A stretch of DNA of 64,000 bases from Solirubrobacteraceae bacterium. Lineage in GTDB: Bacteria; Actinomycetota; Thermoleophilia; Solirubrobacterales; Solirubrobacteraceae. Shown piece after piece: positions 54,341 to 63,601 of the stretch. The notes beneath the pieces were generated by a model. That model was not told the origin of the DNA. It made no database searches and was given only the letters and a program-made list of their open reading frames with translations. Location: contig JADGPP010000002.1 in the NCBI GenBank assembly GCA_017882375.1, positions 1 to 64,000 of the forward strand, in the 5' to 3' direction. Within the stretch, counting starts at the first letter, position 1; each line of letters starts with the position of its first letter. The translations under genes were made by a program, and so were the position numbers.

Positions 54341-55524
54341 GCGGCGCGCCGAGCGATGGCTCGCTGCAGGCGCTCGTAGCGACGGCGCGCGCTTCGGGGC
54401 GCCTGGCGCTGGACACCGAGTTCGTCGGCGAGGGCCGCTACCGCACGCTGCTGTGCCTGATCCAGCTCGCCGTCGCCACGCACGACGGCGAGGACAAGCG
54501 CATCGAGGTGCTCGACCCGCTCGCCGACGGCTTCGACGGCGCGCCGCTGGCCGCGCTGCTGGCGGATCCCGATGTGGAGATCGTCGTCCACGCCGGGCGC
54601 CAGGACATCGCGCTCGCGCGCCGGGTGCTCGGCACGGAGGTGACCAACGTCTTCGACACGCAGGTCGCCGCCGGCTTTGCCGGAATGGGCGCGCAGTCGT
54701 CGTATGAGTCGCTACTCAACGACGCGCTCGGCGTGCGCCTGGCAAAGAGCGCGAGCTTCACCCGCTGGGACGTGCGACCGCTGTCGGCCGAGCAGCTGGC
54801 ATACGCGCGCGGCGATGTCGAGCACCTGCTGGCGCTCGCCGGCGAGCTGCAGCGCCGCCTGCACGAGCTCGGGCGCCTGGAGTGGGCGCGCGAGGAGTGC
54901 GCCGCGCTTGAACGCTCCAGCGACGAGCGCGACCTGCAGGCGGTCTTCGCGCGCCTGCCGCGGGTGCGCAACCTGACCCCCTCCGCCCGGCCGATCGCTC
55001 GCGCGCTGGTGCAGTGGCGCGAGGAGACCGCGGCGCGGCGCGATCGCCCTGTGCAGGGCGTGCTCGGCGACGCGGCGCTGATCGAGATCGCCAAGCGCAA
55101 ACCGACCACGACCGCGCAGCTGGAGCAGATCCGCGGCTCCGGCGCGGCGAGCCTGCGCAAGCGTGGCGAGGAGCTCGTGGAGGTCGTTCGCCGCGCGCGT
55201 GAGTCCGCGCCCGAGCCGGCGCCAGCGGAGGCTCGCCCGCCCGCGCCCAGGCCCGAGGACGCACCGCTGATCGCCCTGGGCGAGGCGCTGCTGCGCGCGC
55301 GCGCTCGCGAAGCCGCGATCGCCTACGAGCTGCTCGCCGCGCGCGCCGATCTTCAGGCGATCGTCACGACGTGGCGCGCGGGCGGCGCGGAGGCCGACGT
55401 GCGCACGCTGCGCGGATGGCGGCGCGAGCTTGCAGGCGCCGAGCTGCTCGCGCTGCTGGGCGGGCGTGTATCGCTGTCGGTGCTCGACGGAAGCCTGCAG
55501 ATCGCCGGGCCGGCGTCCGCCTGA
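54337..55524 (+). CDS. rnd: ribonuclease D
   Basis: 395 aa. DEDD exonuclease domain: ALDTEFVGEGRYRTLLCLIQLA (Asp, Glu), VHAGRQDIALARR (Asp), TRWDVRPLSAEQLAYARGDVEHLLAL (Tyr and last Asp). Two HRDC domains follow (RALVQWREETAARRDRPVQGVLGDAALIEIAKRKP; ALIALGEALLRARAREAAIAYELL). It trims tRNA and other RNA 3' ends. GTG 54337 overlaps the stop of the glycosyltransferase, so it is translationally coupled to it. Confidence 0.92.
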   Translation: MSGAPSDGSLQALVATARASGRLALDTEFVGEGRYRTLLCLIQLAVATHDGEDKRIEVLDPLADGFDGAPLAALLADPDVEIVVHAGRQDIALARRVLGTEVTNVFDTQVAAGFAGMGAQSSYESLLNDALGVRLAKSASFTRWDVRPLSAEQLAYARGDVEHLLALAGELQRRLHELGRLEWAREECAALERSSDERDLQAVFARLPRVRNLTPSARPIARALVQWREETAARRDRPVQGVLGDAALIEIAKRKPTTTAQLEQIRGSGAASLRKRGEELVEVVRRARESAPEPAPAEARPPAPRPEDAPLIALGEALLRARAREAAIAYELLAARADLQAIVTTWRAGGAEADVRTLRGWRRELAGAELLALLGGRVSLSVLDGSLQIAGPASA

Positions 55525-55541
55525 GCGATCGGCGCGGGCGC

Positions 55542-56750
55542 CTATTTGATGTTGTTGTACACCGTGAACAGCGGCAGGTACATCGACACCACGATGAAGC
55601 CGACGATGCCACCGATCACGACGATCATTATCGGCTCGAGAATCGAGGTCAGCGCCTTCACGGAGGCTTCCACCTGATCCTCGTAGAACTCGGCGACCTT
55701 GTCGAGCATCGCGTCCAGCGCGCCGGTTTCCTCGCCGACGCCGACCATGTGTGTGACCATCGTCGGGAAGATCGGCGCCTGCGCGAGCGGCGCGGCGATC
55801 GTGCCTCCACGCTTGACTGAGTCGATCACGCCCTCCATCGCCTCCTCGATGGCGACGTTTCCTCCGGTCCGACCGGTGATGTCGAGCGCCAGCAGCAGCG
55901 GCACTCCGGCGCTTGTGAGCGATGACAGCGTGCGCGACCAGCGCGCCACGGCGATCTGCTGAACGATCGTGCCGATCTTCATCGGTATGTGCAGGCGGAA
56001 GTGGTCCCATTGCGGACGGCCCCACGAGGACCTCTTCCACTTCAAGAAAGCGAAGGCCGTGCCCCCCGCCAGCAGAAAGATCAGCCACCAGTAGCCGGTC
56101 ACGGCGTGCGAGAGGAACACCGACACCTTGGTGATCGAGGGCAGTTCGCCACCGAATTGCTTGAAGACGCCCTCGAACACGGGCACGAGGAACGCCACGA
56201 GTGCCATCATCACGCCGACCGCGAAGATGATCACGAGCGTCGGATAGACCATCGCCGATTTGATCTGACGCCTCAGCGAGGCATCCTTCTCCAGCTGATC
56301 GGCGACGCGCATCAGCGCGCCTTCGAGCACGCCGCCGGCCTCACCGGCCTGCGTCATCGCCACGAACAGCGGGCTGAAGACCTTCGGATGGCGCCGCATC
56401 GCGTCGCTCAGCGAGATCCCCGCCTCGACGTCCTTGCGCACCGCCACGAGGGTTTCCTTGAGGAACTTGCCCTCGGTCTGCTCCTCGAGCACGTACAGGG
56501 CGCGCAGGATGCTCATCCCCGAGGAGATCATCGTCGACAGCTGGCGCGAGAAGACAGCCAGTTCGGTCGCCTTGACCGACTTCAGAAAGGACAGCTCGAT
56601 CTCCCGCGAGGCGTGCTTGTCGGCGATCTCCAGGACGATCAGGCCGCGCTGCTTGAGCTGATCGGAGACCGCCTGCTTGGAGTCGGCCTCCAGTTCGCCG
56701 CGCGCCTTGACGCCGGCGAGGTCCATGGCCTTGAAGACGTACGTGCTCAT
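55542..56750 (-). CDS. pilC: type IV pilus inner-membrane protein PilC
   Basis: 402 aa with two GspF-type domains: FSRQLSTMISSGMSILRALYVLEEQTEGKFLKETL and its repeat WSRTLSSLTSAGVPLLLALDITGRTGGNVAIEEAM, and three main membrane segments, the last EPIMIVVIGGIVGFIVVSMYLPLF near the end. It forms the rotating platform for pilin insertion. Starts 12 nt after the pilT stop. Confidence 0.95.
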   Translation of the reverse strand: MSTYVFKAMDLAGVKARGELEADSKQAVSDQLKQRGLIVLEIADKHASREIELSFLKSVKATELAVFSRQLSTMISSGMSILRALYVLEEQTEGKFLKETLVAVRKDVEAGISLSDAMRRHPKVFSPLFVAMTQAGEAGGVLEGALMRVADQLEKDASLRRQIKSAMVYPTLVIIFAVGVMMALVAFLVPVFEGVFKQFGGELPSITKVSVFLSHAVTGYWWLIFLLAGGTAFAFLKWKRSSWGRPQWDHFRLHIPMKIGTIVQQIAVARWSRTLSSLTSAGVPLLLALDITGRTGGNVAIEEAMEGVIDSVKRGGTIAAPLAQAPIFPTMVTHMVGVGEETGALDAMLDKVAEFYEDQVEASVKALTSILEPIMIVVIGGIVGFIVVSMYLPLFTVYNNIK

Positions 56751-56762
56751 CGCGGGCGCTCC

Positions 56763-57860
56763 CTACGCCGCGGCACGCTGGCCGAGATTCAGTGTTGCGT
56801 CGCCGAGCAGGCGCCCGAGCTCCTCCGGGGTGGACGAGCGCGATTCGGCGAGCTTGCGGGTGATCTGCCCCTGGCGCACGAGCGTCGCCAGCGAGGAGTC
56901 CATCGTCTGCATGCCAGACGCCGAGCTGGTCTGCAGCACCGAGTAGATCTGGTGCGTCTTGCCCTCGCGGATCAGGTTGCGCACGGCCGGGTTGGGCACG
57001 AGCACCTCCGTCGCGACGACGCGGCTCGAGCCATCGGCGGTCGGCAGCAGCTGCTGGGTCATGATCCCCTGCAGCGCGACCGACAGCTGCACGCGGACCT
57101 GGCCCTGCTGGTGTGCGGGGAACACGTCGATGATGCGGTCGATCGTCTGCGCGGTGTCCTGCGTGTGCAGCGTCGCGAACACGAGGTGGCCGGTCTCGGC
57201 CGCCGTCAGGGCCGTGGAGATCGTCTCCAGGTCGCGCATCTCGCCGACGAGGATCACGTCGGGGTCCTGGCGCAGCGCCGCCTTCAGCGCCTCGGAGAAG
57301 CTCTGCGCGTCAGAGCCCAGCTCGCGCTGGTTGACGAGGCACTTCTTGTGTCCGTGCAGGAACTCGATCGGGTCCTCGATCGTCATGATGTGCTCCTCGC
57401 GCGTGCTGTTGATCTCGTCGATCATCGCCGCCAGCGAGGTGGACTTGCCCGAGCCGGTCGGGCCGGTGACGAGCACGAAGCCGCGCGGCTTGCGCGTGAA
57501 CTCGTGCACGACCGCCGGCAGGCCGAGCTCGTCGATCGAAGACAGGTTGAACGGGATCAGGCGAAAGGCCGCGCCGATCGCGCCGCGCTGAAAGTAGGCG
57601 TTGACGCGAAAGCGCGCGTGGCCGGGGATCGAGTAGGCGAAGTCCAGCTGCCAGTCGGTCTCCAAGCGCTGACGCTGGTCGCCGGTGAGAATCGAGTAGA
57701 TGATCTCGCGCGTGTCCGTCGAGGAGAGCTTTGGGTAGCTCTCCAGTGGCGTCAGGCGCCCGCGGACGCGTATCGTCGGGTGTGCGCCGGCGCTCAGGTG
57801 CAGGTCGGACGCCCGGCGCGAGACGACCTCCATCAGCAGATCTGCGAAATCTATGTCCAT
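56763..57860 (-). CDS. pilT: type IV pilus retraction ATPase PilT
   Basis: 365 aa. N-terminal DLLMEVVSRRASDLHLSAGAHPTIRVRGRL, Walker A GPTGSGKSTSLAAMI, Asp box, DPDVILVGEMRDLETISTALTAAETGHLVFATLHTQDTAQTIDR, Walker B and His box. The AIRNLIRE motif is present as AVRNLIREGK, a PilT (not PilB) feature. It powers pilus disassembly and twitching. No pilB occurs in the window. ATG at 57860 is the family's start; a longer frame to 57893 is open. Confidence 0.95.
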   Translation of the reverse strand: MDIDFADLLMEVVSRRASDLHLSAGAHPTIRVRGRLTPLESYPKLSSTDTREIIYSILTGDQRQRLETDWQLDFAYSIPGHARFRVNAYFQRGAIGAAFRLIPFNLSSIDELGLPAVVHEFTRKPRGFVLVTGPTGSGKSTSLAAMIDEINSTREEHIMTIEDPIEFLHGHKKCLVNQRELGSDAQSFSEALKAALRQDPDVILVGEMRDLETISTALTAAETGHLVFATLHTQDTAQTIDRIIDVFPAHQQGQVRVQLSVALQGIMTQQLLPTADGSSRVVATEVLVPNPAVRNLIREGKTHQIYSVLQTSSASGMQTMDSSLATLVRQGQITRKLAESRSSTPEELGRLLGDATLNLGQRAAA

Positions 57861-58003
57861 GGTCCGGCCCATCGGCCGCGCAGGCGCTCCCATCGCATCT
57901 CAGGCGCGCGACTGGACGAAAGTTCGAGCGCGGTTGAGAGATCGCTGCGCTGCTGCTATGCCGCGCGCCACGATCCGCGCAGTGCCCGCCCTGCGCGGCT
58001 GTC

Positions 58004-58825
58004 TCAGACAGGGCCGGCGCCGGCGCGCGCCGCTTGGCGCATCACCTCAAGCGGAGCCGGGCGCCCGGTCCACAGCGAGAAGCTCAGAGCCCCCTGGGCG
58101 ACCAGCACCTCCAGACCGTCGCGCGTGCGCGCTCCGTGGCGTCTTGCGGCGCTCAACAGCTCGGTGGCGCCCGCGCGGTAGACGAGGTCGACGACGAGCG
58201 GATACTCGCCGATCGCCCCCTGCGTGAGCCCGAGCTGCGCCAGCTCGTCATCCGCCGGCGCCAGGCCGACGGCGGTGCAGTTGACCAGCAGATCGGCGGC
58301 CTGCGGAAGTGCGACCGCGCGAGCGCCCAGATCGCGTGCCAGTTGCTCGGCGCGCTCTGGCGTGCGGTTGTAGATCGACACCTCATCCGCGCCCGCCTCG
58401 CGCAGCGCCCACACGACCGCGCGCGCGCTGCCTCCGGCGCCGAGCACGAGCGCGCGCTTGCCCGTCAGCGACTCGCCGATCGCATCGATCAGCCCCGGGG
58501 CATCGGTGTTCTCGGCAGCGATCGTGCCGTCGGCGGCGAGCGTCAGCGTGTTCGCCGCGCCGATCGCCTCGGCGACGGCGCTGGCGCTGTCGGCCAGCTT
58601 CAGCGCCGCCTGCTTGTGCGGGATCGTCACGTTGGCGCCGACGAAGCCCGATTGCGCGAGCGCGCGCGTGGTCGGCGCGAACAGCGACGGCGGCACCGGC
58701 AGGCGCTGGTAGCGCCAGTCGCCCATGCCCAGCGACTGGAGCGCCGCGTTGTGAATCGCCGGCGAGCGGCTGTGCGCGACCGGCCAGCCGAGCACGCCCA
58801 GGCGCTTGACTACTTCTTCTTGCAC
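58004..58825 (-). CDS. aroE: shikimate dehydrogenase
   Basis: About 273 aa from the GTG at 58825, which overlaps the mltG 3' end by 16 nt. LGVLGWPVAHSRSPAIHNAAL (substrate binding), NVTIPHKQAALKLAD (catalytic Lys), NTDAPGLIDAIGE (Asp), NADP-binding LGAGGSARAVVWALREAGA with NRT for phosphate, and a C-terminal LVAQGALSFSLWTG. It reduces 3-dehydroshikimate. The long open frame upstream of the GTG is only a shadow of mltG. Confidence 0.93.
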   Translation of the reverse strand: MQEEVVKRLGVLGWPVAHSRSPAIHNAALQSLGMGDWRYQRLPVPPSLFAPTTRALAQSGFVGANVTIPHKQAALKLADSASAVAEAIGAANTLTLAADGTIAAENTDAPGLIDAIGESLTGKRALVLGAGGSARAVVWALREAGADEVSIYNRTPERAEQLARDLGARAVALPQAADLLVNCTAVGLAPADDELAQLGLTQGAIGEYPLVVDLVYRAGATELLSAARRHGARTRDGLEVLVAQGALSFSLWTGRPAPLEVMRQAARAGAGPV

Positions 58826-60477
58826 TTCGGGGGGTGCCCGCCGTTCTTCTTCACCGCCGCCTGGTAGGCGGCGACGTTCTTCTGGAACTGCGCGTAGGTG
58901 TCCGAGAAGGCCTGCTCGCCGCAGCCGTCGGCGCCGGCCACGTAGTAGAGGTAGTGCACATGCGCCGGATGCGCCGCGGCGTTGATCGACGCTTCTCCGG
59001 GATTTGAGATCGGCGTCGGCGGCAGGCCTTTGTGCGTGCGCGTGTTGTACGGCGAATCGATCTTCAGCTGCGATTCGGTCAGTTCGCCGGTGTAGGTGGC
59101 GATCCCTTTCTGCAGCTCGACCGCGTAGTAGGTGGTCGCGTCGATCCCCAGCGGGATGCCTTCGCGCAGTCGGTTGTAGATGACCGCCGCGATCAGCGGC
59201 CTGTCGTGGTCGGTCTGCGCCTCGCGCTCGATCATCGAGGCGACCGTCAGCAGCTGATACGGCGTCACTCCCAGGGCGCGTGCGCGACGCCTGTCGGCCG
59301 CGCTGAAGCGCTGATGAAATGCGGTCAGCTGCTCGTCGACCAGGCGCTTGACCGGCGCGCCCGCGCTCAGGTCGTACGTCGCCGGGAACAGGAACCCCTC
59401 GAGATCGTGCGTGCTCGCGGGCGCTCCGTAGTGGGCCGGGTCGAGCACGCGCGAGCGCTTGGTCGCGGCCAGATAGCTGCCCGTCAGCGCGTCTTCGTCG
59501 ACGAGATCGGCGATCTGGCGGCGCGTGTAGCCCTCGGGGATCACCACCTTGACCGCGATCACGCGCGGCGGCGGCTTGCTCAGCGCGTCGATCGCCGCCG
59601 AGTAGCTCATGTCGCGCTTGAGCTGAAAGCGCCCGGAGTGCAGCGAGCTGCGCTTGCCCACCAGCAGCGCGCGCACGTCGAAGAAGAAGCCCGACGAGAC
59701 GACGCCGTCGTGGGCGAGGATCGATCCGATCTTGCTCGAGCTCGAGCCCTTCGGGATCGACACGATCACCCTCCCGCTGCCCGATCCCGCAAACGGCTGA
59801 AACAGCGAGACGAGAAACCACATGAGCACGATCGCCGCCGCCAGCGCGAGCAGCGCAGCGCCGCGTGCGCGCGTCAGGCGCCGGCCGCCGTGCCCTTTGC
59901 CGGGCTGTGAGCGACCGCCGCGACCACGCGGACCCCTGCCGCCTGAGCCGGCGCCCGCCAGGCGCCCGCCAGGCGCGCGCATGCGCTGGCCGACGACGAG
60001 ATTCGCCGGCGGGGGCGCCGCTGGCAGCGCCGGCGCCGGGTCGGGCTCCCCTCCCACCTCCCACGGCGGCCGCTCTTCCGGCGGCGGCTCGAGATCGTCG
60101 CGCTCGCCCTCGGGCTCGTCGTCATCGAGGTCGTCCTCGAACCCGCGATCGTCGATGTCCGGTTCTGGCTGCGCCTGAACGGGCTCGGGCTCGTTGTGCT
60201 CGGGCGCGGCGACGGGCTCAGGATCGACTGGCGCGGCGGCGGGCTCGGGCACGTCCGCCCCGTGCACGGGCTCGGTCTGTGGCGGCTCGGACACAACCTC
60301 CGGCGCGTGCGGCGGGTCGGCCTGGACGGGATCGATCGGCTCGCTCACCGGCTCGGGCTGGACGGGGGTCTCCAGCCCCTCGCGCTCGGCGCGGTGGCGT
60401 TCGCGTTCGGAGCGATCATTCTCGCGTTCCTGCGCGGTGCGCTCGTGCGCTGGGCGTGATCGATTGCCGCGAGACAA
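58810..60477 (-). CDS. mltG: endolytic murein transglycosylase MltG
   Basis: 555 aa. TTG start with AAGG about 10 nt upstream, inside the ruvX stop region. Residues 1-200 are a hydrophilic cytoplasmic region: Arg/Glu-rich, then a Pro/Glu/Asp-rich repeat-like part, then Gly/Arg-rich; a membrane helix (AALLALAAAIVLMWFLVSLF) follows. The YceG domain has EGYTRRQIADL, LEGFLFPATYDL, VASMIEREAQTDHDRPLIAAVIYNRLREGIPLGIDATTYYA (catalytic Glu in IERE) and ISNPGEASINAA. It cuts nascent glycan chains. The long N-terminal tail is an unusual feature. Confidence 0.92.
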   Translation of the reverse strand: MSRGNRSRPAHERTAQERENDRSERERHRAEREGLETPVQPEPVSEPIDPVQADPPHAPEVVSEPPQTEPVHGADVPEPAAAPVDPEPVAAPEHNEPEPVQAQPEPDIDDRGFEDDLDDDEPEGERDDLEPPPEERPPWEVGGEPDPAPALPAAPPPANLVVGQRMRAPGGRLAGAGSGGRGPRGRGGRSQPGKGHGGRRLTRARGAALLALAAAIVLMWFLVSLFQPFAGSGSGRVIVSIPKGSSSSKIGSILAHDGVVSSGFFFDVRALLVGKRSSLHSGRFQLKRDMSYSAAIDALSKPPPRVIAVKVVIPEGYTRRQIADLVDEDALTGSYLAATKRSRVLDPAHYGAPASTHDLEGFLFPATYDLSAGAPVKRLVDEQLTAFHQRFSAADRRRARALGVTPYQLLTVASMIEREAQTDHDRPLIAAVIYNRLREGIPLGIDATTYYAVELQKGIATYTGELTESQLKIDSPYNTRTHKGLPPTPISNPGEASINAAAHPAHVHYLYYVAGADGCGEQAFSDTYAQFQKNVAAYQAAVKKNGGHPPKCKKK

Positions 60478-60488
60478 GAACTGAGACC

Positions 60489-60887
60489 TTAGTGTGCGCG
60501 CGCCGAGATCCAGCTCTCGAGCAGGTGTGCCGCCGCGCGCGAGTCCTCGCTCGCGCTCGAGGCGACGTCCAGGCGCTGGGCCATGCGCGTGGTGAAGCGC
60601 TCGTCATACATCTCGACCGGCACCTCGTCGCCCAGGCGCCGGGCAAGGCGCTGGGCGAACTCGCGCGTCTCGCGCGTCTGCTCGCTGTCGCCGCCGCGCA
60701 GCGACAGCGGCAGCCCGACGACCACGTGAGCGACCTCGCGCTCGGCCACCAGCCGCGCCAGCGCGAGCATCCCCCGGCGCGAACGCGGGCGCGGCACCGG
60801 CTCGATCGGCGTCACGATCGTTTCCGTCGGGTCGCTGACCGCGCAGCCGCACCGGGCGCTGCCGTAGTCCAGCGCAAGCACGCGCAT
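60489..60887 (-). CDS. ruvX: RuvX/YqgF-type resolvase
   Basis: 132 aa. RNase-H-like fold: MRVLALDYGSARCGCAVSDPTETIVTPIEPV (first Asp), VVVGLPLSLRGGDSEQTRETREFAQRL, VEMYDERFTTRMAQ (Asp/Glu) and SRAAAHLLESWI. The family acts in 16S rRNA 5' maturation and was proposed as Holliday junction resolvase. alaS stop and its ATG overlap by one base (TGATG). Confidence 0.93.
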   Translation of the reverse strand: MRVLALDYGSARCGCAVSDPTETIVTPIEPVPRPRSRRGMLALARLVAEREVAHVVVGLPLSLRGGDSEQTRETREFAQRLARRLGDEVPVEMYDERFTTRMAQRLDVASSASEDSRAAAHLLESWISARAH

Positions 60888-63553
60888 CAGCCTGCAAGCG
60901 CCGCGGCGATCGCCGCGCGCGCGGTGTCCAGCGCGTCGGCGAGCTTCTCCGGCTCGCGCCCACCGGCCTGGGCCAGCGTGTCGCGCCCGCCGCCGCCGCC
61001 GCCGACGACCTCGGCCGCCGCCTTGACCACGGCTCCCGCCTTGACGCCGCGCTGCACGAGCTCCGGCGCGACGCTTACGAGCAGATGCACGCGACCGTCC
61101 ACGGCTGCGCCGAGCACCATCACCCCGTTGGCGAGCTTGCCCTTCAAGCGATCCGCAACGTCCAGCAGCGCCTTGGCGTCGGGCACCTCGACGACCTCCG
61201 CAAGCACCGCCGCTCCCGCGACATCAGCCACGCGACCCAACAGATCATCGAAATCGATCCCCGCGGCCCCAGCACCGCCCGCGGCCCCTGCCTTCAGCGC
61301 CTTCTCCAGCTCGCGGCGCTCGCGCTCGCGCGTCCTGACCAGCTCGGCCGCGTCCTGCGGGCGCGTGCGCAGCGCCGCTGCGACCTCGCCCAGCACGCGG
61401 TCATGATCGCGCAGCAGCCTGACCGCCTCGGGCCCGGTGAGCGCCTCGATACGGCGCACGTTCGCCGAGCTGGAGGTCTCGCCGACGATCCGAAACGGGC
61501 CGATCTCAGCCGTGCGGCGCACGTGCGTTCCGCCGCACAGCTCGCGCGAGTACTCGCCGTCGCCGATCTCCACCATGCGCACCACGTCGCCGTACTTCTC
61601 GCCGAACAGCGCCATCGCGCCCAGACGCTTGGCCTCGTCGAGCGTCGTCGTGATCGGGCGCACGGAATCGTTGCGGGCGATCCACTCGTTCACGCGGTCC
61701 TCGACGTCGCGCAGTTCCTGCTCAGACAGGCCCTGACCGTGGCTGAAATCGAAGCGCAGCTTGTCCGGCCCGACATAGGACCCCGCCTGGCGCACGTGAC
61801 TGCCCACGCGCTCGCGCAGCGCCGCCTGCAGCAGGTGCGTCGCCGTGTGGTTGGCCTCGATCGCGTGGCGCGCCGCGTGATCGACGGTCGCCAGCACCCG
61901 CTTGCCCGGCGCCGGCGTGCCGTTTGAGAACTGCGCCGCCAGCGCCTGGTCGTCGCCGACCCGGAACACCCGCTTGACCACGCCATGGCAGTCCCCCTCC
62001 TCGCACTCGATCGTCCCCTCGTCGCCGATCTGACCTCCCCCGGGCGCGTAGAACGGAGACTCGGCGAGCTTCAGCAGCCACATCTGCTCGCCGACTTTCT
62101 CGGCGTCGTCGATCGTCGTCTGCTGGCGCTCGGTCTCATAGCCGGTGAACCGCGTTGGCACGTCGCTCTCGGCGACGAACGACCTCGCACCCGCGTCGCC
62201 GACGCCCTCGGAGCTCACTTCGGCCGCGGCGCTCTCGCGCACGCGCCCTTCGCGGCTGCGCGTGCGCTGCTCGGCCATCAGCGACTCGAAGTCGCCCTCG
62301 ATCGACAGCTGCTCGGCGCCGAGCAGCTCCTTGGTCATCTCATAGGGAAAGCCGAAGGTGTCGTGCAGGCGAAAGACCTCCGCGGCGGCGACCGTCCGTC
62401 GATCGCGCTCGCGCGTCTGCTCGATCAGCGAGCGCAGCGTCGCCAGCCCCTGGGCGAGCGTGCGCCCGAAGCCCTCCTCCTCGGAGGACAGCCACATGTC
62501 CACCGACTCGGCGTGCTCGATCAGCTCGGGGTAGGTCCCGCCCATCACCTCACGCACGCGCTCGGCGTAGCGCGTGAGAAAGCCCGGCGCGAGCTCCAGC
62601 GAGCGGCCCTGCTGGATCGCGCGGCGCATCACGCGGCGCAGCACGTAGCCGCGGTCCTCGTTGGACGGCACCACGCCGTCGGCGACCAGGAACGTCATTG
62701 CGCGCGCGTGGTCGGCGAGGATTCGCAGCGCACGGTCGCTTGCGAAGTCCTCGCCGTAGCGCGCGCCCGAGAGCTGCTCGCCGAGCTCGATCAGCGGCTG
62801 GAACTGGTCGGTCTCGAACACCGACGGCTTGTCCTGCAGGATCGCCGCCATGCGGTTCAGGCCCATGCCCGTGTCGATGTTGTTCGCCGGCAGCGGCGCC
62901 AGGCGCCCGTCTTGCTGGTCGTACTGCATGAACACCAGGTTCCAGTACTCCAGGAAGCGCTCGTTCTCCCCGCCCGGCAAATCCTCGGGGGTGCCGCGAT
63001 CGACGCCGCGGTCGAGGTACAGCTCAGAGCACGGCCCGCACGGTCCCGACGGGCCGGCCTGCCAGAAGTTCTCAGAGCGCGGACACAGCACGATCCGCTC
63101 GCGCGGCAAGCCCATCTGTAGCCAATGAGAGATCGCCTCCTCGTCGGGCCCGAGGCCGAGCTGCTCGTCGCCCTCGAACACCGTCACCCAGATGTCCTGC
63201 GCTGCGAAGCCGTAGACCTCGCGCGAGAGCTGCCAGGCGAACTCGATCGCCTCGCGCTTGAAGTAGTCGCCGAAGGAGAAGTTTCCGAGCATCTCAAAGA
63301 ACGTCAGGTGGCGCGCGGTGTTGCCGACGTTGTCGATGTCGACCGTGCGAAAGACCTTCTGGCAGTCCGTCAGGCGCGTCGCCGGCGGAGCTTCCTGGCC
63401 GAGGAAGTACGGCTTCAGCGGGTGCATGCCGGCGACCGTCAGCAGCGCCGACGGATCGTGCGCGGAGGGCACGAGCGAGGCCGACGGTATGCGCCGGTGC
63501 CCGCGCTCGGCAAAGAACGCCAGGTAGCGCTCGCGGATCTCGTCAGATGTCAT
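60887..63553 (-). CDS. alaS: alanine--tRNA ligase
   Basis: 888 aa. Class II motifs: EIRERYLAFFAERGHRRIPSASLVPSAHDPSALLTVAGMHPLKPYFLGQE, CQKVFRTVDIDNVGNTARHLTFFEMLGNFSFGDYF and GMGLNRMAAILQ. Editing-domain zinc ligands are in NHTATHLLQAAL and GGTHVRRTAEIGPF, and the C-Ala domain ends with a Gly-rich segment (VVGGGGGGRDTLAQAGG). A GTG lies one codon upstream of the ATG used. A coiled-coil linker and a Gly/Ala stretch (GAAGGAGAAG) lie before C-Ala. First of the run alaS-ruvX-mltG-aroE. Confidence 0.97.
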   Translation of the reverse strand: MTSDEIRERYLAFFAERGHRRIPSASLVPSAHDPSALLTVAGMHPLKPYFLGQEAPPATRLTDCQKVFRTVDIDNVGNTARHLTFFEMLGNFSFGDYFKREAIEFAWQLSREVYGFAAQDIWVTVFEGDEQLGLGPDEEAISHWLQMGLPRERIVLCPRSENFWQAGPSGPCGPCSELYLDRGVDRGTPEDLPGGENERFLEYWNLVFMQYDQQDGRLAPLPANNIDTGMGLNRMAAILQDKPSVFETDQFQPLIELGEQLSGARYGEDFASDRALRILADHARAMTFLVADGVVPSNEDRGYVLRRVMRRAIQQGRSLELAPGFLTRYAERVREVMGGTYPELIEHAESVDMWLSSEEEGFGRTLAQGLATLRSLIEQTRERDRRTVAAAEVFRLHDTFGFPYEMTKELLGAEQLSIEGDFESLMAEQRTRSREGRVRESAAAEVSSEGVGDAGARSFVAESDVPTRFTGYETERQQTTIDDAEKVGEQMWLLKLAESPFYAPGGGQIGDEGTIECEEGDCHGVVKRVFRVGDDQALAAQFSNGTPAPGKRVLATVDHAARHAIEANHTATHLLQAALRERVGSHVRQAGSYVGPDKLRFDFSHGQGLSEQELRDVEDRVNEWIARNDSVRPITTTLDEAKRLGAMALFGEKYGDVVRMVEIGDGEYSRELCGGTHVRRTAEIGPFRIVGETSSSANVRRIEALTGPEAVRLLRDHDRVLGEVAAALRTRPQDAAELVRTRERERRELEKALKAGAAGGAGAAGIDFDDLLGRVADVAGAAVLAEVVEVPDAKALLDVADRLKGKLANGVMVLGAAVDGRVHLLVSVAPELVQRGVKAGAVVKAAAEVVGGGGGGRDTLAQAGGREPEKLADALDTARAAIAAALAG

Positions 63554-63601
63554 CACGCCGGTGATCTTAGGTCGCGCTCGGGTCGCAGGGGTCGGCGAAC
63601 G

